64,000 bases of DNA from the NCBI GenBank assembly GCA_965214525.1, contig OZ243959.1, positions 62,001 to 126,000 on the forward strand. The letters run 5' to 3'. This document shows positions 8,409-15,860 of this stretch, piece by piece. This stretch comes from Qipengyuania_B sp965214525. Its GTDB lineage: Bacteria; Pseudomonadota; Alphaproteobacteria; Sphingomonadales; Sphingomonadaceae. Made by a program: the position numbers and the translations under genes. Position 1 is the stretch's first letter, and each line of letters starts with the position of its first letter. The notes under the pieces were generated by a model. That model had not been told where the DNA came from. It saw only the letters and a program-made list of their open reading frames with translations, and did not search any database.

Positions 8409-9928
8409 CGGGCAATCCTTGTGGATACGTTTTGCGGGCGGGGCAGGATGTGGCCACGCAGGAACTCAGCGTGGCTCGGCATCTGCAAGACCGTCTGGCG
8501 ATGGCGATCAACAATGCCGACCAGCATCGCGCGAAGTTCGGCTTCGGGCAAGGTGTCGGCCAGCGGATTGTGGCTTTCCGGCATGATCCCCTGTCCGATC
8601 ATCACCTGCAGCCAGCCGGCTTCGGTAAACAATTCCTCATGTTCGCGATGGATGTAGCCGGTGGCGCAAAACTGGTCGATCTTGGCATTCAGCGTATCAG
8701 GCAAGGCCATCGCGCGACAGCGATCCCAGAACGGATCGCCCGTCCGTCCATTGGCCCGGTAATGGAAAATGAGGAAGTCGCGGATGCGGGTCCATTCGAA
8801 GCGGGCCTGCTCGTTGAACGCGTCACGCATGGCTTGGACGGGACGGCCGGCGGGCAGCATCTGCAGGAACCGGGCAATGGAGGACTGAACGAGGTGAATA
8901 CTTGTCGATTCCAGCGGTTCCATGAAACCGGCGGCCAAGCCCAGCGCCAAGCAATTGTGCGACCATTGTTCGTATCGCATGCCGGTAGAGAAGCGCAACT
9001 GCCGCGGATCGCCGATCGGTTCGGCATCGAGGTTGGCCAGCAGTGTCGCTGCCGCCTCGTCGTCAGACAGGAACGCGCTGCAATAGACATAGCCGTTACC
9101 CACCCGGTGCTGTAGCGGGATGCGCCATTGCCAACCGGCCTTGCGGGCCGTCGCCCGGGTGTATGGCGTGAAATCTCCTTTCGCTTCGCACGGCACCGCG
9201 ATGGCCCGGTCGCACGGCAGCCATTCGCTCCAGTCGCGAAACTCGCTGCCCAGTTGCTCGCCCAGCAGCAGGCTGCCAAAGCCGGTGCAATCGAGGAAGA
9301 GGTCGCCGGCAACCTCACGGTCGCCATCGAGCGTCAGGCTCGCGATATCCCCGCTTTCGCCATCACGGCGGACATTCAGGATACGTCCCTCGATCCGCGA
9401 GACATTGCGGGCCTCGGAGTAGCGGCGCAGATATGCGGCGTAGAGCGCGGCGTCGAAATGATAGGCCCAGGGCATGTTTGGCGACTGCCGATCGGGCTGC
9501 CGGTGCCATTGGTGCATCCGGTTCGCCCGCGCCGCCCGATCGTTGAGGCTGTAGTTGCCGATCGGCGCAGCGAGGCCCAGCCTTTGCCCGCGCAGCCAGT
9601 AATGATGGAAGGGCAGGGCGCCCGCCCCGTGCCCGACGGAGCCAAAGGCATGAAGATAGCTGCTGCCATCCCCGTTCCACCCGGCAAACTCGATCCCGAG
9701 CTTGAAACTGCCCTTGGTCTCGCGCAGGAACTCTGCTTCATCGAACCCAAGCGCTGCATTGAACAGGCGGATCTGCGGGATCGTCGCTTCGCCCACGCCG
9801 ATCGTGCCGATCGCGTCGCTTTCGATCAGCACGATGCGCCGATCGGAAAAGCGGGCGAGCGTTGCGGCCGCCATCCAACCCGCGGTACCGCCACCGGCGA
9901 TTACGATGGTGGAAGGGGTGTCGCTCAT
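8405..9928 (-). CDS. Tryptophan-halogenase-family flavoprotein (proximal gene)
   Basis: A 507-residue protein with GGGTAGW at 12-18, GVGEATIP at 44-51, the conserved Lys at 76 and WxWxIP at 266-271, so all recognised halogenase residues are kept. It follows the TonB receptor after 72 bases and is translationally coupled to the GH13 gene (4-base overlap). It is related to, but clearly different from, the other halogenase-like protein of this operon, so this is an old duplication or two recruitments rather than a recent copy. The natural substrate is unknown. A flavin reductase partner, normally needed for FADH2, is not seen in the locus. Confidence 0.87.
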   Translation of the reverse strand: MSDTPSTIVIAGGGTAGWMAAATLARFSDRRIVLIESDAIGTIGVGEATIPQIRLFNAALGFDEAEFLRETKGSFKLGIEFAGWNGDGSSYLHAFGSVGHGAGALPFHHYWLRGQRLGLAAPIGNYSLNDRAARANRMHQWHRQPDRQSPNMPWAYHFDAALYAAYLRRYSEARNVSRIEGRILNVRRDGESGDIASLTLDGDREVAGDLFLDCTGFGSLLLGEQLGSEFRDWSEWLPCDRAIAVPCEAKGDFTPYTRATARKAGWQWRIPLQHRVGNGYVYCSAFLSDDEAAATLLANLDAEPIGDPRQLRFSTGMRYEQWSHNCLALGLAAGFMEPLESTSIHLVQSSIARFLQMLPAGRPVQAMRDAFNEQARFEWTRIRDFLIFHYRANGRTGDPFWDRCRAMALPDTLNAKIDQFCATGYIHREHEELFTEAGWLQVMIGQGIMPESHNPLADTLPEAELRAMLVGIVDRHRQTVLQMPSHAEFLRGHILPRPQNVSTRIAR

Positions 9929-9958
9929 CGCGCTATCCCTTGCTTCCAGCTTGAGGGC

Positions 9959-9992
9959 GGCGAGGCAAACAACCCACCTCGCCTGCCTCGCC
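9959..9992. repeat. Inverted repeat between receptor and halogenase genes
   Basis: GGCGAGGC (9959-9966) and GCCTCGCC (9985-9992) form an 8-bp perfect stem around an 18-base loop in the 72-base gap after the TonB receptor stop. It has no T tract. Its place, directly after the most highly needed gene of the operon, fits an mRNA-stabilising or partial-attenuation hairpin that sets receptor against enzyme levels. This role is inferred. Confidence 0.45.
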
Positions 9993-10000
9993 GGACGCTA

Positions 10001-12760
10001 TCAGAACTTGTAGGTGAAACCGGCGAGGAAACGGCGTCCGAACTGCTGGTAGTCAATGACTTGCCGGTCAAGCCCCTCACCAGCGATGGAGACGAACGGC
10101 TCGTCGGTAAGGTTCTGGCCCTGCAGATAGATGCTCAGCCCTTCGATCATACCCGCACCGAACTCGTAACCGATCTGTGCATCGATAATGGTCTCGCCCT
10201 TGGCTATGCGCCTTGTCGGAGTACCCCCGAAACCGGTGAAGTCGCCCAGGAAGGTCGAACGATGCCGCGCGCTGGCACGGGCATTGAAGCCGTACTTCTC
10301 GAAGAATACGGTACCATTGGCCACCCATTTGGAATAGCCGGGTATCTGCGTCTCGTTTCCATTTTCGTCCTCTACGCCGGTTTCGGTATAACTGACCCCG
10401 CCCGTTACGCCAAATCCGTCAAGCGTTTCGGTAAAGACGTCGAACGGCAGGGTCGCTGCCAGTTCCGCACCATACAATTCGCCGCCGCCCGTATTGATGG
10501 GCGCGTCAAGCGTCCCGATAGGGGAGATGCCCGGAAACCCCTCGATCCCGGGAGGCGGGGGCAATGCGGAAAAGTCGAACGCGAACCGTCCGCCGAAGAT
10601 AAAACTTTCGATGTCCTTGTAGAACAACTGCAGGGCCACGTAGCCTTCGCTGCCACCAAAATATTTCTCGATGTTGAAATCAACTGCGTTGGCTCGATAA
10701 GGGCGGAGGAAAGGGTTGCCCCCGCCGCCCCGAATGACGCCGCCCGGTACGCTCGTATCGATGCCATACCCGATCGAGACGCGCATGTCGTCTAGCCGGG
10801 GCCGCATGATTTCGCGCGCGGCAGCGAACCGCAAAACCAGGTCGCTGTTGAACCGCATGGACAGGTTCAAGCTTGGAAGAACATCCCAGTAATCGTCTCC
10901 AAGCGTGATGGTTTGCGGGCCATTCGACCCGAACGCGAAACCGGACGAGTTCTGATCGGTATTGATGGCCTGTACGCCGACATTCCCCGTCAACATACCT
11001 GCGCCCAAATCCTGTTCGAGGTCGGCTTGAAGATACAGCGTCATCAAGTCTTCGCTGATCGAATAGAGCTTGCTGAGAACATCCTGGTCGCCGCCGCCGG
11101 TCCCGTCGCGAAACTCAAGCTCGAGCACGCCTGCATCGATCAGCTCGCGGGCATCGTAACTGACGATCGGACCAAGCCCGAGGAAAGTCAGATCCGTCGG
11201 CCGCAGCAGGAATTCGGACGGGATCGCGCGTTCCTGATCACCACCTAAGGTGATGAACGCCTCGTCGGGCGTCAGCGACTTGTCCCGATTGGTGTAGTTC
11301 ATCCCGAACTTCATCGCCGAGACGAAGCTGTCGATCTCCTTCTCCACGTGCACGCGGTACTGGAACAACTCATCATCAATGATGCGGTTGTTGTAATAAC
11401 CGGCCTGCACGCGATCGCCGCCCCAGCCGAGTGGATCAGTCAGGAAAATCTGGCTCGGATCACTATAGTCCAGCGATGGATTGAACAGCGTTCCGGTATC
11501 GCTGGTGGTGAAATCGATCGTTGCCGCCGCGCCTTCGCCAGTGTCGTCGCCATTGTAACCCGTGCCCGAATAGCTTTCGAGGTTCAGTTCGTTGCGGTCG
11601 GTGCGCGAATAGCCGAAGTCGAAGTAGGCGCTCCAACCATCGTCACCTTCCCACAAGGCGTTGAAACCACCGGCATACAGTTCGGCCTTGCGCTGGAAGA
11701 TGTCGTTGCGCACCACACCCCGAACGTTGTTGAACGTGCCGCCGACGACCACGCCGTTTTCGATGACGGCGCTGTCTTCGTCGAACGACACACCGAACCC
11801 GCCGCCAAAACCAAGGGGAAGTTCGATGCCGCGGCGAAGTTGATCGTCATCGAAATCGGAATAGAACCCGTCGACCGTCAAGGTAAGCTTATCGCTCGCC
11901 TGGAATTGAACGGTTCCGGCAAGGCCAAGGCGCTGAAGGTCGGTCGACTGGACAAAGCTCTTGTTGCCGCCGATCAAGGCCGCGTCGTTGAACCCGGCAT
12001 AGCCCCAGGCATTGAATTCCTGCACCTGGTACGGTTCGCTGACGTAAGAGGCTGCCAATGACACGCCAATGCTGTCGTCCGCAAATTGATCGATGAAGGT
12101 TGCGCTGGCGCGATAGCCGAATTCCTCTGACCCGGCGTTCAATTTGCCCAGGTCGGTGTAGGAACCTTGCGCACCGATCGCGATGACCGATTTACCGTAA
12201 TCGAGTGGCCGAACGGTGCGGATGTCTATCGTACCAACCAGCCCCTGGCCGACGAGTTCCGCGCTGGGCGACTTGTAGACCACGACCTGATTGACGACTT
12301 CCGAGGGATACTGGTCGAATTCAACCGCACGCTGGTCGCCCAGCGAAGTCTGCTCGCGACCGTTCAGCAAGGTTTGCGAAAAGTCCGGTCCGAAACCGCG
12401 AATGGAGACGACATTCGCGCGACCGTTCAAACGTTGCGAGGTCAGGCCAGGCAGGCGCGCGATAGCCTCGCCGATCGAATTGTCCGGCAGCTTGCCGATA
12501 TCCTCTGCCGATACCGATTCGACGATCAGGTCCGAATTGCGCTTTTCCGCGACGGCGCTTTCGAGACTGGCGCGGAATCCGGTTACGACGATGACATCGG
12601 TATCGTCATTGACCGGCTGGGCCGCGCCTTCGTCATCGCCCACTTCCACCGGGGTGGGCGGTTGCACCGTTGCCTCTTGCGCGCCCGCGGCGTTGGCCAT
12701 CAGCATAAGCGACATGGCGGTGCCACTGGCCAAGGATGCAAGAAGCTTGCGTTGCGTCAC
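10001..12760 (-). CDS. TonB-dependent receptor, maltodextrin type
   Basis: The best start is GTG at 12760, preceded by GGGAGAG at good spacing; it gives 919 residues beginning with a clear signal peptide that ends in AGA. A longer frame upstream (to 12895) has no signal logic. A TonB-box-like segment DVIVVTG precedes the plug domain with LPDNSIGEAIARLPG and VSIRGFG. The rest is a 22-strand barrel that ends in aromatic TYKF, as outer-membrane proteins do. It belongs to the Caulobacter/Xanthomonas-type receptor family that imports sugars. With GH13, GH97, LacI and an MFS permease adjacent, maltodextrin is the likely ligand, as for MalA of Caulobacter. It is first in the minus-strand operon and divergent from lacI. 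Confidence 0.9.
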   Translation of the reverse strand: MTQRKLLASLASGTAMSLMLMANAAGAQEATVQPPTPVEVGDDEGAAQPVNDDTDVIVVTGFRASLESAVAEKRNSDLIVESVSAEDIGKLPDNSIGEAIARLPGLTSQRLNGRANVVSIRGFGPDFSQTLLNGREQTSLGDQRAVEFDQYPSEVVNQVVVYKSPSAELVGQGLVGTIDIRTVRPLDYGKSVIAIGAQGSYTDLGKLNAGSEEFGYRASATFIDQFADDSIGVSLAASYVSEPYQVQEFNAWGYAGFNDAALIGGNKSFVQSTDLQRLGLAGTVQFQASDKLTLTVDGFYSDFDDDQLRRGIELPLGFGGGFGVSFDEDSAVIENGVVVGGTFNNVRGVVRNDIFQRKAELYAGGFNALWEGDDGWSAYFDFGYSRTDRNELNLESYSGTGYNGDDTGEGAAATIDFTTSDTGTLFNPSLDYSDPSQIFLTDPLGWGGDRVQAGYYNNRIIDDELFQYRVHVEKEIDSFVSAMKFGMNYTNRDKSLTPDEAFITLGGDQERAIPSEFLLRPTDLTFLGLGPIVSYDARELIDAGVLELEFRDGTGGGDQDVLSKLYSISEDLMTLYLQADLEQDLGAGMLTGNVGVQAINTDQNSSGFAFGSNGPQTITLGDDYWDVLPSLNLSMRFNSDLVLRFAAAREIMRPRLDDMRVSIGYGIDTSVPGGVIRGGGGNPFLRPYRANAVDFNIEKYFGGSEGYVALQLFYKDIESFIFGGRFAFDFSALPPPPGIEGFPGISPIGTLDAPINTGGGELYGAELAATLPFDVFTETLDGFGVTGGVSYTETGVEDENGNETQIPGYSKWVANGTVFFEKYGFNARASARHRSTFLGDFTGFGGTPTRRIAKGETIIDAQIGYEFGAGMIEGLSIYLQGQNLTDEPFVSIAGEGLDRQVIDYQQFGRRFLAGFTYKF

Positions 12761-12860
12761 GTATATCTCTCCCAAAACCGGCGATGTTTGCGGTTCCTGT
12801 GGACAGGGCCGCCTTACGATTGCGCAAGACCGTGCCAGAGATAACGGGAATCGACTAACG

Positions 12861-12872
12861 GCATACGTATGC
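12861..12872. promoter_or_regulatory. Candidate LacI-family operator palindrome
   Basis: GCATACGTATGC is a perfect 12-bp palindrome centred on CG, the usual centre of LacI/GalR operators. It lies in the 235-base gap between the divergent receptor and lacI genes, about 100 bases before the receptor start and 124 before lacI. A second dyad, TGAACCGTTCA, lies at 12884-12894, and TTGCGCAA at 12820-12827. The first is the strongest candidate for binding by the neighbouring regulator, giving sugar-relieved repression of both directions. Confidence 0.6.
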
Positions 12873-12995
12873 GTAAAGCGCGATGAACCGTTCAAACCGG
12901 TGCGAGCGTCACACTATTGCAACAGTTCTGGGCAGCACGCGGGCGTTGGCGGGATCGTGGATACGCGTTGGCAGATCAGGGAGCATCTTGACGAG

Positions 12996-14045
12996 ATGAG
13001 TATGAACCGTTCCTCGAACGGCAAGATTACCAGCTTCGATATCGCCTACCGGGCTGGGGTTTCGCAGCCGACCGTCAGCCGTGCTTTGCGAGGCGATCGA
13101 TCGATCAGCCGGGCGACGCGCGAGAAGATCGAGCAGATCGCGCGCGAACTCAATTATACGGTCGACAAGAACGCATCCTCGCTGCGCAGCCAGAGGTCGA
13201 ACACGATTGCCCTGCTGTTCTTTGAGGATCCGACGCCGGACGACAGCAAGATCAATCCTTTCTTCTTTGCGATGCTGGGTTCGATCACTAAGGCGGCGGG
13301 CGCTAGGGGGTACGATCTGCTGATCTCGTTCCAGCGGATGGAGGACGACTGGCACACCCGCTATCAGGATAGCCACCGGGCGGACGGACTGATCCTGCTG
13401 GGATACGGCGACTATACGATCTATCGCGAAAGGCTTCAGCAATTGGTGGCGCAGAGGACCAAGTTCGTGCGCTGGGGGGCGGTGGATGAAGGCGATCTGG
13501 GGATCGCCATCGGTTCCGACAATCACGCAGCCGGGCGGCTGGCCGGGCGGCATCTGCTGGCGCTGGGTCGCAAGCGGATCGTCTATCTGGGACAGGCCGA
13601 TGCCCGCTCACCGGAATTCGAGGCCCGGTTCGGTGGGCTGAACGCCGCTCTGCTGGAAGCTGGCGTGCGGATGGAATCAGCATTGCAACGCGATGCGCTG
13701 AACGAAGAGTTTGCCGGGTATCAAGCGACGATGGGTTTGTTGGAAGAAGGGCTGGCGTTCGATGCGATCTTCGCCGGAAGCGACCTTATCGCGACGGGTG
13801 CCTTGCGGGCGCTGCGCGAATGGGGGCGGGCGGTGCCGGACGATATTGCCGTGATCGGATGCGACAACATCGCGGCCTCGGCCCACACCCGCCCGCCCTT
13901 GAGCACTATTGCGCAGGATACCGCCCGTGCCGGCAGCCTGCTGGTCGAAACACTGGCGCGCTTGCTCGATGGGAGATCGGGCGGCGCGACGGTCTTGCCG
14001 GTCGAGTTGGTAGCGCGCGAAAGCACCGGCATGCCCAGCGGGTAA
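12996..14045 (+). CDS. LacI-family transcriptional regulator
   Basis: The product is 349 residues from ATG 12996 (an ATG at 13002 in the same frame is also possible). The N-terminal helix-turn-helix is typical of LacI proteins: SFDIAYRAGVSQPTVSRAL followed by the hinge segment NYTVDKNASSLRS at about 55-68. The rest is a periplasmic-binding-protein-like effector domain with the family pattern GSDNHAAGRLAGRHL and DIAVIGCDN. It probably binds the palindrome in the divergent promoter and releases it on binding a maltodextrin or glucose derivative, like MalI of Caulobacter. The MFS permease gene follows after 111 bases. Confidence 0.92.
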   Translation: MSMNRSSNGKITSFDIAYRAGVSQPTVSRALRGDRSISRATREKIEQIARELNYTVDKNASSLRSQRSNTIALLFFEDPTPDDSKINPFFFAMLGSITKAAGARGYDLLISFQRMEDDWHTRYQDSHRADGLILLGYGDYTIYRERLQQLVAQRTKFVRWGAVDEGDLGIAIGSDNHAAGRLAGRHLLALGRKRIVYLGQADARSPEFEARFGGLNAALLEAGVRMESALQRDALNEEFAGYQATMGLLEEGLAFDAIFAGSDLIATGALRALREWGRAVPDDIAVIGCDNIAASAHTRPPLSTIAQDTARAGSLLVETLARLLDGRSGGATVLPVELVARESTGMPSG

Positions 14046-14106
14046 TGGGCAATTGACGGGCGAAGGCTTGCCGGCTGGAACGCACCGTGGCAGCTACTCT
14101 TTGGCG

Positions 14107-14124
14107 GAACCGCACAAGCGGTTC
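14107..14124 (+). other. Hairpin between lacI and the permease gene
   Basis: GAACCGC (14107-14113), loop ACAA, GCGGTTC (14118-14124): a perfect 7-bp stem in the gap after lacI. The downstream bases GTTTCG are only weakly T-rich, so termination would be partial. It ends 13 bases before the permease Shine-Dalgarno and may tune read-through from lacI into the permease gene. Confidence 0.4.
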
Positions 14125-14156
14125 GTTTCGCGTTCTAGAGAGGGATATTGCGCAGC

Positions 14157-15659
14157 ATGGAGAAACCGCAGCAGAGTTTCGCCGGCTTGTTCAATATCAG
14201 CTTCGGGTTCTTTGGCATTCAGATCGGTTTTGCCCTGCAAAACGCCAATATGAGCCGCATCTTCCAATCGCTCGGCAGTGCGATAGACGACCTGCCGGCG
14301 CTGTGGGTGGCGGCCCCGCTCACGGGGCTGCTTGTCCAGCCGATCATCGGGCATCTGTCGGATCGTACCTGGCTCGGCCGTATCGGACGTCGTCGTCCCT
14401 ATTTTCTCATCGGCGCATTCCTTGCGGCTCTCTCGCTGATCCTGATGCCCATGTCGGACATCCTGTTGATGGCCGCGCTGCTGTTATGGGTGCTCGATGC
14501 CAGCCTCAACGTCTCGATGGAGCCGTTTCGCGCATTCGTCGGCGACATGCTTCGCAAAGACCAGCACACTGCCGGCTATGCGGTGCAGACGGCTTTCATC
14601 GGCGCGGGCGCGGTCGTAGGGTCCATCTTCCCTTGGCTGCTCGATCAATGGGGGGTCGCCAATGTTGCGGCACCCGGCGAGATTCCGGCAACCGTGCGGT
14701 ACAGTTTCTGGATGGGTGCCGGCGCGCTTTTCATCGCAGTGTTATGGACCGTCCTCGCGACGAACGAATATTCACCCGAGGAGATGCAGGCATTCGCGGC
14801 CGGCGAGGTCGCCGAACCCGATACTCCGCCAATCCGCGCGCTGGCAAGCAAGACCTATCGAAGCTGCCTTGTGTGGATCGCGGCCGGCGCCCTGATCGCG
14901 TTGCTTGTAAATGGGCTCGATCTCGAGAAGGAAATGTACCTTTTGGCTGGCCTGCTCGCGACCTACGGCATTGTAAGCGCGGCGGCGATCTCGCTGGCGA
15001 AGCGTGGCCAGGGGGCGGGCATGCTGACGGCGATCGTCGGCGACTTCTCGGGCATGCCCGACATCATGAAGCGTTTGGCGCTGGTGCAGTTCTTCAGCTG
15101 GTGCGCGCTGTTCATCATGTGGATCAACACCACTCCGGTCGTCGCGCAATATTTCTACGGTTCTGCCGATCCGAACAGCGCGGCCTATCAGGAAGCGGGG
15201 AACTGGGTCGGCATCCTGTTCGCGGTATATAACGGCATCGCCGCCTTGGCCGCCCTTACCATCCTTCCCCTGGTCGCCCGCAAATTCGGGAAAGCCAGAA
15301 CGCATATTTTCGGGCTCTTGTGCGGCGCATTGGGTTTCGCCAGCTTCTTCGTCATTCGCGATCCCCAATGGCTTATCGCGAGCGAAATCGGCATCGGCAT
15401 CGCTTGGGCCTCGATCCTGGCGATGCCGTACGCGATCCTCGCCTCCAGTCTTCCGCAGGCCAAGCTTGGCATCTTCATGGGTTTGTTCAACGTATTCGTG
15501 GTAGTGCCGCAACTACTGGTCGCGACGGTCATGGGATCGATCATGCAGGCGTTCTTTCCGGCAGACCCCATCTGGACCATGGCCTTTGCTGCCGCGACGC
15601 TGGTGCTGGCGGCGATCGCGATGGCGCGTGTCGAGGTTCCGGGAGAACGGACGGCCTGA
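14157..15659 (+). CDS. MFS sugar permease (SUC/SLC45-like)
   Basis: ATG 14157 is chosen because AGAGAGGGA lies 11 bases upstream; a TTG at 14148 would be too close. The 500-residue product has about 12 membrane helices. The loop after helix 2 reads GHLSDRTWLGRIGRRRPY, the hallmark of glycoside/sucrose-type H+ symporters of the major facilitator superfamily. It probably carries maltose, maltodextrin or glucose released by GH13 and GH97 from periplasm to cytoplasm, like MalY next to MalA and MalI in Caulobacter. It is on the same strand as lacI and is probably co-regulated. Substrate choice is inferred from the neighbours only. Confidence 0.88.
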   Translation: MEKPQQSFAGLFNISFGFFGIQIGFALQNANMSRIFQSLGSAIDDLPALWVAAPLTGLLVQPIIGHLSDRTWLGRIGRRRPYFLIGAFLAALSLILMPMSDILLMAALLLWVLDASLNVSMEPFRAFVGDMLRKDQHTAGYAVQTAFIGAGAVVGSIFPWLLDQWGVANVAAPGEIPATVRYSFWMGAGALFIAVLWTVLATNEYSPEEMQAFAAGEVAEPDTPPIRALASKTYRSCLVWIAAGALIALLVNGLDLEKEMYLLAGLLATYGIVSAAAISLAKRGQGAGMLTAIVGDFSGMPDIMKRLALVQFFSWCALFIMWINTTPVVAQYFYGSADPNSAAYQEAGNWVGILFAVYNGIAALAALTILPLVARKFGKARTHIFGLLCGALGFASFFVIRDPQWLIASEIGIGIAWASILAMPYAILASSLPQAKLGIFMGLFNVFVVVPQLLVATVMGSIMQAFFPADPIWTMAFAAATLVLAAIAMARVEVPGERTA

Positions 15660-15860
15660 ACCCTTAGCGGTGGACTGTCGCTTCACGTATCGCTGCAGGA
15701 AGAAACCGGTTGCGCGGCGGCGGGCATTGCGCGATGCCAGAGGACTCTGATTGTATTGCCATTGGATGATTGAGGGTAGCATCGTCTTGATTTCCGGGTT
15801 TTCCCAAGCCTGTGTGTCCGGCTATGCGCTGCAACCAGGCGATGTTGGCGCAGGTACGCG

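Noticed and set aside
2905..9928. Calling the two flavoproteins true tryptophan halogenases
   Set aside because: The family is right, but the sugar operon context and lack of a flavin reductase make free tryptophan an unlikely substrate.
9128..10795. Long plus-strand open frame across halogenase and receptor genes
   Set aside because: Both minus-strand genes under it have clear motifs; the plus frame has none and no ribosome site.
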